From: an uncultured Peptoniphilus sp.
Lineage (GTDB): Bacteria > Bacillota > Clostridia > Tissierellales > Peptoniphilaceae
Direction: 5' to 3'
DNA length: 19,769 nucleotides
NCBI GenBank assembly: GCA_947254665.1
Contig: CAMYEJ010000007.1
Location: forward strand, 1 to 19,769
This document shows, in pieces, positions 7,878-15,095 of this stretch (position 1 is the stretch's first letter; each line of letters starts with the position of its first letter). The translations under genes were made by a program, and so were the position numbers. A model generated the notes under the pieces. The model was given only the letters and a program-made list of their open reading frames with translations. It had not been told where the DNA came from and searched no databases.

Positions 7878-7971
7878 GGGGGAGAATGAGTGTCTGGTGT
7901 GCTCCGCGGTCTTCAAAACCGTTGTAAGAAAGTTTTTCTTTGGTAGGTTCGATTCCTACTCTTCCTCGCCA
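7878..7971 (+). tRNA. selC: Selenocysteine tRNA, anticodon TCA
   Basis: This 94-base tRNA reads UGA as selenocysteine with SelB. An eight-pair acceptor stem forms between GGGGGAGA (7878-7885) and TCTTCCTC (7960-7967) with two G-U pairs. The anticodon arm is GCGGT / CTTCAAA / ACCGT with anticodon TCA at 7913-7915. The long variable arm (about 7923-7942) contains AAGAAA pairing with TTTCTT. The T arm is GTAGG / TTCGATT / CCTAC. The long D stem (GAGTGT with GTGCTC, wobble-rich) and small D loop are typical of tRNA-Sec. G7968 is the discriminator and CCA is encoded (7969-7971). It sits directly behind the operon whose two UGA codons it decodes. Confidence 0.97.
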
Positions 7972-7973
7972 TT

Positions 7974-8004
7974 GGAGAAGTTAGTCGCTTCTCCTTTATT
8001 TTTT
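7974..8004 (+). terminator. Terminator after selC
   Basis: GGAGAAG (7974-7980) pairs perfectly with CTTCTCC (7988-7994) around TTAGTCG, followed by a T-rich tract. It begins three bases after the tRNA CCA end. Confidence 0.85.
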
Positions 8005-8060
8005 AATAAAAATTTATTATAATTATATATAAGATAGTACTTATAAAGATAGGTAGCGAT

Positions 8061-9182
8061 ATGTTGGGAATAGATATAGTAGAAATTTCGCGAGTGATAA
8101 AACTCTACGAAAAACATGGAGAAAGATTTTTAAATAGAATATTTAATGATAAAGAAATAGTATATATAAAAAGTAGACCGAACTTCTACGAAAGTCTCAG
8201 TGCATATTTCGCTGCAAAAGAAGCAATATCAAAAGCCAATGGAACAGGCATAGATGGTATTTCTTTTAAAGACATAAAGCTAGAATTTGAACCGTATAAG
8301 GCAAGAATAGGAGAAAAAAGATTTACATATTCAGTTTCCCACGAAAGAAAATTTGCATTGGCAGTGGCAAAGGAAGTAAAACGGGGGATGGAAGTGAAAA
8401 TACCTAATGAGTTTAAAGGCTTATTAAAAAGAAAAGCCGACAGTCACAAAGGAGACTATGGTAGGGTAGGATTTATATGTGGCTCGAACAATATGCCAGG
8501 AGCTCTTATACTATCTCTTATGGCGAGCCTTAGAACAGGGTCTGGACTAGTTTACTTTAACACAGATAGAGAAATTAAAAATTTGGTTTTATCCAGATGT
8601 TTTGAAGCTATATATAGAGAAGATCTTGAATTTTTAAAAGAAATGGACGCCATATGTATTGGACCAGGTCTTGGAAATAAAGAAGAAATATTTTTAGAAG
8701 TCATAAGAGAAGAAGCGCCGATGGTAGTGGATGCAGACGGACTAAATATCCTAAGTAGAAATTTGGAAAAAGTAAATTTAGAAAACAAAGTCCTCACCCC
8801 ACATCTAGGAGAATTTTCAAGGCTAAGCAAACTATCCATAGAAGAAATAGAGAAAGATAAACTTGAAATAGCAAAAGATTTTGCAAAAAAACATAAAACT
8901 ACTCTATTACTAAAGGGAAACAAGACCATAGTAACAGATGGGAATAGAGTATATATAAATAATATAGGTGGTCCAGAGCTAGCCACAGCAGGTTCAGGAG
9001 ATGTACTTTCAGGAATAATTACATCTCTTCTAGGTAGGAAGATAGAACCTTTTAAAGCGGCATCAATGGGCGCATACATCCATGGACTATCCGGCAGTAT
9101 AGCCAAGGAAAAACTAGGAGAGAACTCAGTAATTGCACGAGATATAGCAGAAAATATACCATTTGCAATTAAAGATTTATAA
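8061..9182 (+). CDS. Fusion of holo-ACP synthase (AcpS) and ADP-dependent NAD(P)HX dehydratase (NnrD)
   Basis: The 373-residue protein joins two cytoplasmic enzymes. Residues 1-108 form AcpS, which attaches phosphopantetheine to acyl carrier protein: MLGIDIVEI with Asp5, FAAKEAISKANGTGI with Glu54, and SVSHE. Residues 115-373 form NnrD, which repairs hydrated NAD(P)H using ADP or ATP: GSNNMPGA (141-148), GPGLG (201-205), VVDADGLN (222-229), LTPHLGE (245-251) and the catalytic ATAGSGDVLSG with Asp314. The epimerase domain NnrE that often accompanies NnrD is absent. In many Firmicutes acpS and nnrD are adjacent genes, so fusion is a natural step; no stop or frameshift separates them. The ATG at 8061 follows AGGTAG. 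It ends 18 nt before the mazF-like gene. Confidence 0.9.
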   Translation: MLGIDIVEISRVIKLYEKHGERFLNRIFNDKEIVYIKSRPNFYESLSAYFAAKEAISKANGTGIDGISFKDIKLEFEPYKARIGEKRFTYSVSHERKFALAVAKEVKRGMEVKIPNEFKGLLKRKADSHKGDYGRVGFICGSNNMPGALILSLMASLRTGSGLVYFNTDREIKNLVLSRCFEAIYREDLEFLKEMDAICIGPGLGNKEEIFLEVIREEAPMVVDADGLNILSRNLEKVNLENKVLTPHLGEFSRLSKLSIEEIEKDKLEIAKDFAKKHKTTLLLKGNKTIVTDGNRVYINNIGGPELATAGSGDVLSGIITSLLGRKIEPFKAASMGAYIHGLSGSIAKEKLGENSVIARDIAENIPFAIKDL

Positions 9183-9200
9183 GGTATTAAAGGTGCAAAA

Positions 9201-9542
9201 ATGATAGTAAAACGAGGAGACATATTCTACGCAGATCTAAGTCCTGTCATCGGATCAGAACAGGGAGGAGTTAGACCGGTAGTAGTACTTCAAAATAATA
9301 TAGGAAATAAATATTCGCCAACTATAATTGTAGCGGCGATAACATCAAGACTCAACAAAGCACGGCTCCCAACCCATCTAAACGTAATGGCAGAAGGACT
9401 GGCACTTCCTAAAAATTCTGTTGTACTATTAGAGCAGATTAGAACCATAGATAAAAAAAGGTTGAGAGAAAAAATCGGATCATTTCCAGAAGAAATAATG
9501 GAAAACATAGATAGGGCTCTAAGAGTCAGTTTAGATTTATAG
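9201..9542 (+). CDS. MazF/EndoA-type endoribonuclease toxin
   Basis: This 113-residue protein has the PemK/MazF fold and probably cuts mRNA at short specific sequences. The N-terminal [21 protein letters not shown] and RPVVVLQN, the central TIIVAAITS, and the C-terminal [13 protein letters not shown] match the Firmicutes NdoA/EndoA branch closely. In Bacillus this gene follows an antitoxin gene (ndoAI) near acpS and alr. Here it follows the AcpS-NnrD fusion by 18 nt and no antitoxin reading frame fits in the gap. AAGGTG lies five bases before the ATG. It is followed by a strong terminator, so it seems to be the last gene of the unit. Confidence 0.92.
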   Translation: MIVKRGDIFYADLSPVIGSEQGGVRPVVVLQNNIGNKYSPTIIVAAITSRLNKARLPTHLNVMAEGLALPKNSVVLLEQIRTIDKKRLREKIGSFPEEIMENIDRALRVSLDL

Positions 9543-9549
9543 TACATAT

Positions 9550-9573
9550 GCAGGCAATAGCCTGCTTTTTTTT
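9550..9573 (+). terminator. Terminator after the mazF-like gene
   Basis: GCAGGC (9550-9555) pairs with GCCTGC (9560-9565) around AATA, followed by eight T residues. Confidence 0.9.
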
Positions 9574-9578
9574 GAGTG

Positions 9579-9787
9579 GGTGAGGTCGTAATCATCAGTA
9601 CTTGAACATATTGGTTATACCCATTCGAAGCCCTAGCCGAAATCTCTGATTTCGCAGCAGGTCTCGTGCAAAGAGTTCCAAAGAAGGAACTTCGTGGTCT
9701 GATTTGTAGAACTCGACTGCCTCTCAGGGTGACTGTCTTCCTTGAATTTACTTTTTGAAATCTCAAAACTACAGTTACATCACACCA
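9579..9787 (+). repeat. Palindromic intergenic repeat, long variant of the 16557 element
   Basis: No gene is visible here. GGTTATACCCATTCGA (9614-9629) and CTCAGGGTGACTGT (9723-9736) recur at 16599 and 16640 in the same order and orientation. The flanks also match: TCATCA before and an AAACTAC-type segment after. The outer ends are roughly complementary to each other, so the whole element can fold on itself. The middle holds about 90 extra bases, including GTTCC-AAAGAA-GGAAC. It looks like a mobile or recombining intergenic repeat, not a coding region. Confidence 0.65.
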
Positions 9788-9861
9788 AACGGAAATCAAT
9801 TTGTAGAACAAAATTCAAGCATACAATTCAAAAAATATCTAGTACAAAGGGTTAAAAATTA

Positions 9862-9891
9862 TTTACATTTTTAAATTATTATAGAAATAAT
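9862..9891 (+). promoter_or_regulatory. Possible promoter of the L,D-transpeptidase gene
   Basis: TTTACA (9862-9867) and AATAAT (9886-9891) are 18 nt apart, about 35 nt before the start codon. The match is moderate in a very A/T-rich stretch. Confidence 0.35.
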
Positions 9892-9927
9892 TAGACACCT
9901 CTGCTAAACTTAAACATGGAGGTAGTG

Positions 9928-11301
9928 ATGAAAGCTATAAAGACATCTTTTTTAATAATATTAGGAGGAATACTTCTTTTATATATAGGGGGAGTATTTT
10001 TATTTTCAAAATATTTCCTTCCAAGTACCACAATCAATGGTCATGATTTCAGTTTGACTAGGATTGATGAACTGGAGAAAAATTATAATGAAATCAGCGA
10101 AAGCTACAAGATAGACATCGTGGGTAGGGAGAATAAAGAGGAAATACTTGGAAAAGATATAGATTATTCAGATAAACTAGAGGACGATAATTTATTTCAA
10201 AATCCTTTTTACTGGTTTATTTCTATGCTTGTTCCAAAAAATATTGAGGCGACACACACAGTTTACTTCAATGAGCATCTCCTAAATGAAAAAATCCATA
10301 ATCTTAAACAAGTTAAAAATATGAAACCTCCAGTGGATGCAAGCATCGACTACGTTGGAGATAAGTTTATGATTGTAAAAGAAGACATGGGTACTACTTT
10401 TTCCGTTGATGAGTTTGAAAAACTACTTAATAAAAAGATTCTTGCGGGAGAGATAGTATTTAATATAGAGGAAAATAAACTATACATGGATCCAGAAATC
10501 TACGAAAACAACGAGGATCTTATAAAGGCTCGTGACAATTACAATAAGGTTGCTGGAAATGAAATTGTAGTAGAGATTGGAAATAAAGAAGAAAAATTAT
10601 CCGGTACAGAACTTGCTAAGATGTATGATTTTAATGGCCAAAAGATAGTTCCGAACCAAGATAAGGTCCTTGAATTTGCAAGGATGCTCTCAAGAAAATA
10701 CGACACTTATAAAACAGACAGAACTTTCTATGCAACAGGGCTAGGACTTACAGTGGTAAAAGGCGGAATCTACGGATGGCTAACAGATGTGTACAAGACC
10801 AAGGATCTAATCGTCGAAGCCCTTTCTTCTATGGAATCTAAGCATATAGAACCTGTCTATAAACTCACAGCCATGGCTCGTGACGGCTCAGACCTTGGTA
10901 AAAGTTATATCGAAATAGATTTAGGTCGTCAACATATTTGGTACTACGAAGAAGGAAAACTTGCCATAGAAACCGATGTTGTAACAGGAAATCCAAGCAA
11001 AGAAAATGGAACTCCAACAGGTACAGGTAGAGTTTGGTCACGTGAAAAAGATAGGTACTTGACTGGAGAAACATATCAGTCCCATGTGGATTACTGGATG
11101 CCATTTAACTGGTCTGGATGTGGTATCCACGACTCTAAATGGAGAACTGAGTATGGTGGCAAAATCTACTTGACAAGAGGATCTCACGGATGTGTAAACA
11201 CTCCACCAGAAATAATGAAAGATCTATTTGCAAAAGTAAAAGTTGGGACTCCTGTGGTAGTTTATGATTCCAGTGATCCTACATTTACAACAATTAAATA
11301 A
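9928..11301 (+). CDS. Membrane-anchored L,D-transpeptidase (YkuD domain)
   Basis: This 457-residue protein probably forms 3-3 or lipoprotein-type crosslinks in peptidoglycan outside the membrane. Residues 5-28 are one hydrophobic membrane anchor (FLIILGGILLLYIGGVFLF). The middle (about 50-310) resembles the peptidoglycan-binding repeats (PG_binding_4/VanW-associated) found upstream of YkuD domains. The YkuD domain occupies about 325-450: IEIDLGRQHIWYYEEG, GIHDSKWR with His401, and the catalytic SHGCVNTP with Cys422. An in-frame ATG at 9916 exists, but GGAGG at 9918-9922 sits five bases before the ATG at 9928, which is the better start. It is a single gene with its own terminator. Confidence 0.92.
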   Translation: MKAIKTSFLIILGGILLLYIGGVFLFSKYFLPSTTINGHDFSLTRIDELEKNYNEISESYKIDIVGRENKEEILGKDIDYSDKLEDDNLFQNPFYWFISMLVPKNIEATHTVYFNEHLLNEKIHNLKQVKNMKPPVDASIDYVGDKFMIVKEDMGTTFSVDEFEKLLNKKILAGEIVFNIEENKLYMDPEIYENNEDLIKARDNYNKVAGNEIVVEIGNKEEKLSGTELAKMYDFNGQKIVPNQDKVLEFARMLSRKYDTYKTDRTFYATGLGLTVVKGGIYGWLTDVYKTKDLIVEALSSMESKHIEPVYKLTAMARDGSDLGKSYIEIDLGRQHIWYYEEGKLAIETDVVTGNPSKENGTPTGTGRVWSREKDRYLTGETYQSHVDYWMPFNWSGCGIHDSKWRTEYGGKIYLTRGSHGCVNTPPEIMKDLFAKVKVGTPVVVYDSSDPTFTTIK

Positions 11302-11308
11302 TAAAATA

Positions 11309-11332
11309 AGTCGCAGTGATGCGGCTTTTTTA
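11309..11332 (+). terminator. Terminator of the L,D-transpeptidase gene
   Basis: AGTCGCA (11309-11315) pairs with TGCGGCT (11320-11326) around GTGA, with one G-U pair, followed by a T-rich tract. Confidence 0.85.
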
Positions 11333-11350
11333 TTGTTATAAATCCAAAAT

Positions 11351-11379
11351 AAAGAACTCTGCAAAATGCAGAGCTCTTT
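11351..11379 (-). terminator. Terminator of the antiporter-asparaginase operon
   Basis: CTCTGC (11357-11362) pairs with GCAGAG (11368-11373), extended by AAAGA and TCTTT outer arms across one mismatch. On the - strand it is followed by a T-rich stretch, 28 nt after the asparaginase stop. The extended arms may also act on the + strand. Confidence 0.7.
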
Positions 11380-11406
11380 AAAGAATGGAATTTATTATTC
11401 AGTTTA

Positions 11407-12393
11407 TTATAAACAGAGTTTTACTTCACCTACTACTTCATTTCTATGATTTTTAATATCTTTGCTATAAAGTTCATCGAAGTAGTCATAGTCTTCTTTT
11501 TGTATTACTTCTAGTTTTTTCAATAGTTCTATTAAAACTAGATTTCTCTTTTCGCTAATTCCATCATAAGTTTTGATTGCTATTCCTAGCTTTCTATCTG
11601 GCAAGAATCCTCCGAAATATCCATTAGCTCCTGATTTTACTATGATTTTACCTGGATATTTTGAGATTAATTTATGGTCTATTCTGTCTGTTCCTGAAGT
11701 ATACTTAGAGTTATTTGTGATTGCGTGGATGATGTCTTTTGCTGCTTCTTCGTATCCTTCTAGATTTTCATAGTCAGAAAGTCTTGCCATTCCATGGGCA
11801 AATTCTCTCATGGTCATTGCATGTACAGGTACTCCACAACCATCTACTGAGATGTGTTCTCTTGGGATTTTACACATGCAAATTTTTTCTATATTTTCTT
11901 TGATTTTTTGTTGTACTGGATTATCTATTTTGTAGTAGTCACCTAAGCTATATCCTTTGATTAGACAGGATAGTAGCATACCTGTGTGTTTTCCACTACA
12001 GTTGTTGTGGATGTCTCTTGGCTTTATGCCTTCTTTTTTCATTCTTTCCGCGACATCTTCTTTAAACGGATAGTGGGGACCACATTTTAAATAACTTTCA
12101 TCTAGTCCAACTTTTTCTAGTATGCCTCTTACTGTTTCTATATGGAAGTCTTCTCCTGAATGGGAGGCACAGATTATTGCAATTTCTTTTTCGGTAAGAT
12201 TAAATTTTTCTTTTGCTCCTAAACTAAGTGGTGTAATTGCTTGCATTAGTTTTGCAGATGATCTTGGATAGGCGATTTCTTCGCTGTTTCCTTTTTCGTA
12301 CACGATATTGTTTTTTTCGTCTACAACTACTACAGTCCCGAAGGTGTACATATCTTCAAGACTGCCACGGGTTGTAATAGCTAATTTTTCCAT
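11407..12393 (-). CDS. Asparaginase II, zinc-type (Rhizobium-like) family
   Basis: This 328-residue protein belongs to the asparaginase II family related to the inducible Rhizobium etli enzyme, which is unrelated to E. coli AnsA/AnsB. It would hydrolyse asparagine to aspartate and ammonia in the cytoplasm. The Ser-x-x-Lys pair is in RSSAKLMQA (Ser45, Lys48). CASHSGE follows at 75-81. The metal-binding motif is NNCSGKHTGM (Cys132, Lys135) plus DGCGVPVHAM (Cys185), and VKSGANGYFGG supplies Lys252. All residues characteristic of the Rhizobium enzyme have counterparts. There is no signal peptide. The start lies one base after the upstream antiporter stop, so the two are translationally coupled, suggesting that transport and deamidation act together. 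Confidence 0.92.
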   Translation of the reverse strand: MEKLAITTRGSLEDMYTFGTVVVVDEKNNIVYEKGNSEEIAYPRSSAKLMQAITPLSLGAKEKFNLTEKEIAIICASHSGEDFHIETVRGILEKVGLDESYLKCGPHYPFKEDVAERMKKEGIKPRDIHNNCSGKHTGMLLSCLIKGYSLGDYYKIDNPVQQKIKENIEKICMCKIPREHISVDGCGVPVHAMTMREFAHGMARLSDYENLEGYEEAAKDIIHAITNNSKYTSGTDRIDHKLISKYPGKIIVKSGANGYFGGFLPDRKLGIAIKTYDGISEKRNLVLIELLKKLEVIQKEDYDYFDELYSKDIKNHRNEVVGEVKLCL

Positions 12394-12394
12394 T

Positions 12395-13813
12395 TTAAAC
12401 CTCTTGTAAATTCATTTCTTTCATTTCTTCTTCTGTGTATCTTGCGATTCCGATGCCTGTTAAGCCGCATAATAGGTTAAATACTGGGCATAGGAAGCAG
12501 AAGAATACGTATGGGAAGAATGTTCCAAAGTCTATTCCCAATGTGTCTACTATGAATAGGGCTGTTACTCCATATGGTATTAATGTTACCCCTAGAGTTC
12601 CGCAGTCCTCTGTTATTCTTGATGCGTTTTCTGGTTTTAATCCATTTTTCTTGTATAGGTCTAACATAGTTGATTGAACCATTATTGCTGCAAACATGTG
12701 AGAGCCTGTTAGAGCTATTGATAGGTATGTTATGAATATTCCTGATGCGATAAGTGCAAAGTTTGATTTTATTTTGTGTGATAGTGGATCTATTATTACT
12801 TTTAGTATGTCCATTTCTCTAAGCATCCCACCTAATCCTGTAGTAAAGATAAGGGCTTGGATGGTTCTAGTCATTGAGTCCATACCACCACGATTTAATA
12901 GTTTATTAAAGAAGTCGTCGTTAAATTCATACTTAAATCCTGTAAGTCCACTGCCGATTACCATTTTTACATCAAATCCTTGGTAGAATATTGCAATTGC
13001 CATCCCTAGTAGAGCTCCTATTAGTATTGATTGGGATGCAGGTCTTTGTTTGATTAGTAGTATTATTACTACGATTAATGGCACCAATGTAAGTACGTTT
13101 ATTTTGAAAAATGTATTTAACTTTGATGTTATGTCTAGGATTACGGAATCATTAAATGATTGCACATTTCCTTTTCCTAGTACAAAGAATAATATTGCTG
13201 ATACTATAAATGCTGGCACGGTTGTGAATAGCATATGCTTTACGTGAGTCATTAGAGGCACTCCCATTACTCCTGATTGGAAGTTGGTGGTGTCTGATAA
13301 TGGTGAAAGTTTGTCACCGAACCATGAGCCAGATATCAATGCTCCTGCTATCATTCCTGGATGGATACCCAAGCTTATTCCAATACCAAGTAGAGCTACC
13401 CCTACTGTTCCTATGGTTCCCCATGAAGTTCCTGTGAACATTGATACTATTGCGCAGATAACTAGGGTTGTTACTAGGTAGTAGTCAGGATTTATTATTT
13501 GTAGTCCATAATAGATTATGGTTGGAACTGTTCCTGATGCTATCCATGATGAGATAAGCATACCTACTGCCAACATTATAACTACTGATTGTAGGGAGTG
13601 CCCTACTTGAGTGATTGCTATTTTTTCTAGCTCACTATATGTATATCCTAGTCTTATTGCAAATAAATTTACTACAAGCCACGAGATAAACATGATTACT
13701 GCTAGTGGTGCTTTGATTACGCTAAGCCCACAAACGAGTATTGCTGCAAGAACAAGCAGTAATAGTACTGCATAACCAAATTCTGGTTTTTTCTTTGTCT
13801 TTACATTATTCAT
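12395..13813 (-). CDS. NhaC-family sodium/proton antiporter-type transporter
   Basis: This 472-residue integral membrane protein has about 11-12 hydrophobic segments. The NhaC signature is clear in FTGTSWGTIGTVGVALLG and in LISGSWFGDKLSPLSDTTN, with its paired charged residues. The family includes Na+/H+ antiporters and Na+-coupled malate-lactate or amino-acid exchangers, so the cargo is uncertain; with an asparaginase directly downstream, exchange of asparagine or a dicarboxylate is possible. A longer frame starts at 13831, but that ATG overlaps the AAGGAGG ribosome binding site of the ATG at 13813, which is therefore chosen (MNNVKTKKKPEFG). It has a near-consensus promoter and is divergent from the P1 peptidase gene. 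Confidence 0.9.
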   Translation of the reverse strand: MNNVKTKKKPEFGYAVLLLLVLAAILVCGLSVIKAPLAVIMFISWLVVNLFAIRLGYTYSELEKIAITQVGHSLQSVVIMLAVGMLISSWIASGTVPTIIYYGLQIINPDYYLVTTLVICAIVSMFTGTSWGTIGTVGVALLGIGISLGIHPGMIAGALISGSWFGDKLSPLSDTTNFQSGVMGVPLMTHVKHMLFTTVPAFIVSAILFFVLGKGNVQSFNDSVILDITSKLNTFFKINVLTLVPLIVVIILLIKQRPASQSILIGALLGMAIAIFYQGFDVKMVIGSGLTGFKYEFNDDFFNKLLNRGGMDSMTRTIQALIFTTGLGGMLREMDILKVIIDPLSHKIKSNFALIASGIFITYLSIALTGSHMFAAIMVQSTMLDLYKKNGLKPENASRITEDCGTLGVTLIPYGVTALFIVDTLGIDFGTFFPYVFFCFLCPVFNLLCGLTGIGIARYTEEEMKEMNLQEV

Positions 13814-13840
13814 TTGATTCCTCCTTATCATTTTATTTAT

Positions 13841-13869
13841 ATATTAGTACCTTAACTATCATATGTCAA
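13841..13869 (-). promoter_or_regulatory. Promoter of the antiporter-asparaginase operon
   Basis: Read on the - strand, a perfect TTGACA (13869-13864) is separated by exactly 17 nt from TAATAT (13846-13841), about 28 nt before the chosen start codon. Confidence 0.75.
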
Positions 13870-13914
13870 TTAAAAATTTTACAGTATTACTATATTAATT
13901 TGTCGTAAAAATTG

Positions 13915-13923
13915 TGCTATAAT
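13915..13923 (+). promoter_or_regulatory. Extended -10 promoter of the P1 peptidase gene
   Basis: TGCTATAAT is an extended -10 box (TGn plus consensus TATAAT) 23 nt before the start codon. The region 17 nt upstream has only a weak -35 (TTAATT, 13895-13900), as is usual for extended -10 promoters. Confidence 0.55.
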
Positions 13924-13946
13924 TACTTTTAAAAAAAGGAGGAAAT

Positions 13947-14999
13947 ATGGGACTAAATATAAAAATAGGAAGATTCAATAAAGGTAAGAAAAATAGTATT
14001 ACTGACGTGGCAGGAGTTGAAGTTGGTCACGTTACATTGACAGGAGAGGGTCAAAATACTGGTGTAACAGCAATCATTCCTAAGAAGAATATTTTTAAAG
14101 AAAAACTTGTTGCTGGGGTCCATGTAATAAATGGTTTTGCAAAACCTGCAGGACTTGTGCAAATAGAAGAACTAGGAACTCTTGAGGCTCCAATCATCTT
14201 AACCAACACTCTTTCTGTGGGTACTGCACTTACGGCTTCTGTAAAATACATGCTTAGTAACAATCCAGAGATTGGAAGGACCACTGGCACAGTAAACTGT
14301 CCAGTACTTGAATGCAACGACATGAGATTAAACGATATTCGTGCTCTTCATGTAAAGGAAGATGATGTGCTAAAGGCGATAGATATCGCTGGTGATATTG
14401 TGGAAGAAGGAGCTGTCGGTGCTGGTCGTGGAATGAGATGTCATGAATTAAAGGGAGGTATCGGAACAGCATCAAGGATTGTAAACTTAGGTGAAGATTA
14501 TACTATAGGAGTCCTTGTACTTACAAACCATGCCAAGTATGATGAACTTACCATCGAAGGCGTAAACATAAAAGACTACAGAGATAATTTTAATCATGAA
14601 AAGACTAAATGTTCCAAGGAAAAGGAACAGGGCTCAATAATAGTCATTATTGCTACGGATATTCCTCTTTCTTCACGACAACTAAAACGTGTTGCTAGGA
14701 GAGCTATGTCTGGAATCTCAAGGACTGGTGCCAACTCAGGAAATGGAAGTGGAGAGGTAGCTGTTGCTTTTTCAACCTGCAATAAGATTCTTCACGATGG
14801 TGGAAATTTCATAGAGGTTAAATGCCTTTTAGATGACAAGATTGATCCTGTGTTTACAGCTACCATTGACGCTGTTCATGAGGCAATTTTAAGTTCTATG
14901 CTTCATGCAGAAAGCATGGTCGGATACAGTGGTTTCAAAGCAGAAAGTTTAAGTGATGTTCTAAAAGAAATCTCACTATTTGAAAATTATCTTCCATAA
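13947..14999 (+). CDS. P1-family (DmpA-like) self-processing aminopeptidase
   Basis: This 350-residue member of peptidase family S58 probably cleaves N-terminal residues from small or beta-amino-acid peptides in the cytoplasm. In characterised DmpA the proprotein cuts itself between Gly and Ser, and the new N-terminal Ser is the nucleophile. The same site is visible as KEQGSIIVIIATDIPL, between Gly229 and Ser230. Other family blocks are NSITDVAGVEVGH near the N-terminus, TGTVNCPVLECND, GAVGAGRGMRCHELKGGIG and RTGANSGNGSGE. There is no signal peptide. AAAGGAGG precedes the ATG closely. It is divergent from the antiporter-asparaginase operon and followed by its own weak terminator. Confidence 0.92.
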   Translation: MGLNIKIGRFNKGKKNSITDVAGVEVGHVTLTGEGQNTGVTAIIPKKNIFKEKLVAGVHVINGFAKPAGLVQIEELGTLEAPIILTNTLSVGTALTASVKYMLSNNPEIGRTTGTVNCPVLECNDMRLNDIRALHVKEDDVLKAIDIAGDIVEEGAVGAGRGMRCHELKGGIGTASRIVNLGEDYTIGVLVLTNHAKYDELTIEGVNIKDYRDNFNHEKTKCSKEKEQGSIIVIIATDIPLSSRQLKRVARRAMSGISRTGANSGNGSGEVAVAFSTCNKILHDGGNFIEVKCLLDDKIDPVFTATIDAVHEAILSSMLHAESMVGYSGFKAESLSDVLKEISLFENYLP

Positions 15000-15024
15000 A
15001 CATTCAGCATTTAATGTTTTTCTT
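14998..15024 (+). terminator. Weak terminator after the P1 peptidase gene
   Basis: AAACATT (14998-15004) pairs with AATGTTT (15013-15019) around an eight-base loop, followed by T-rich sequence. The stem is mostly A-T and overlaps the stop codon. Confidence 0.5.
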
Positions 15025-15095
15025 AACTCAAAAACTTAACTCCGTTATCACATAACTAGGATACAATGGGTATAATGAAAATTGGAGGTAAGAAA

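Noticed and set aside
8552..9223. 223-residue open frame on the - strand
   Set aside because: It lies opposite the NnrD half of the fusion gene, has no recognisable domain or convincing ribosome binding site, and is rich in Ser/Ile/Phe as expected for a shadow frame.
9290..9811. 173-residue open frame on the - strand
   Set aside because: It crosses the mazF-like gene, a strong terminator and a palindromic repeat, and resembles no protein family.
12435..13481. Several + strand open frames of 65-84 residues
   Set aside because: All lie opposite the NhaC-family antiporter and have no domains, ribosome binding sites or promoters.
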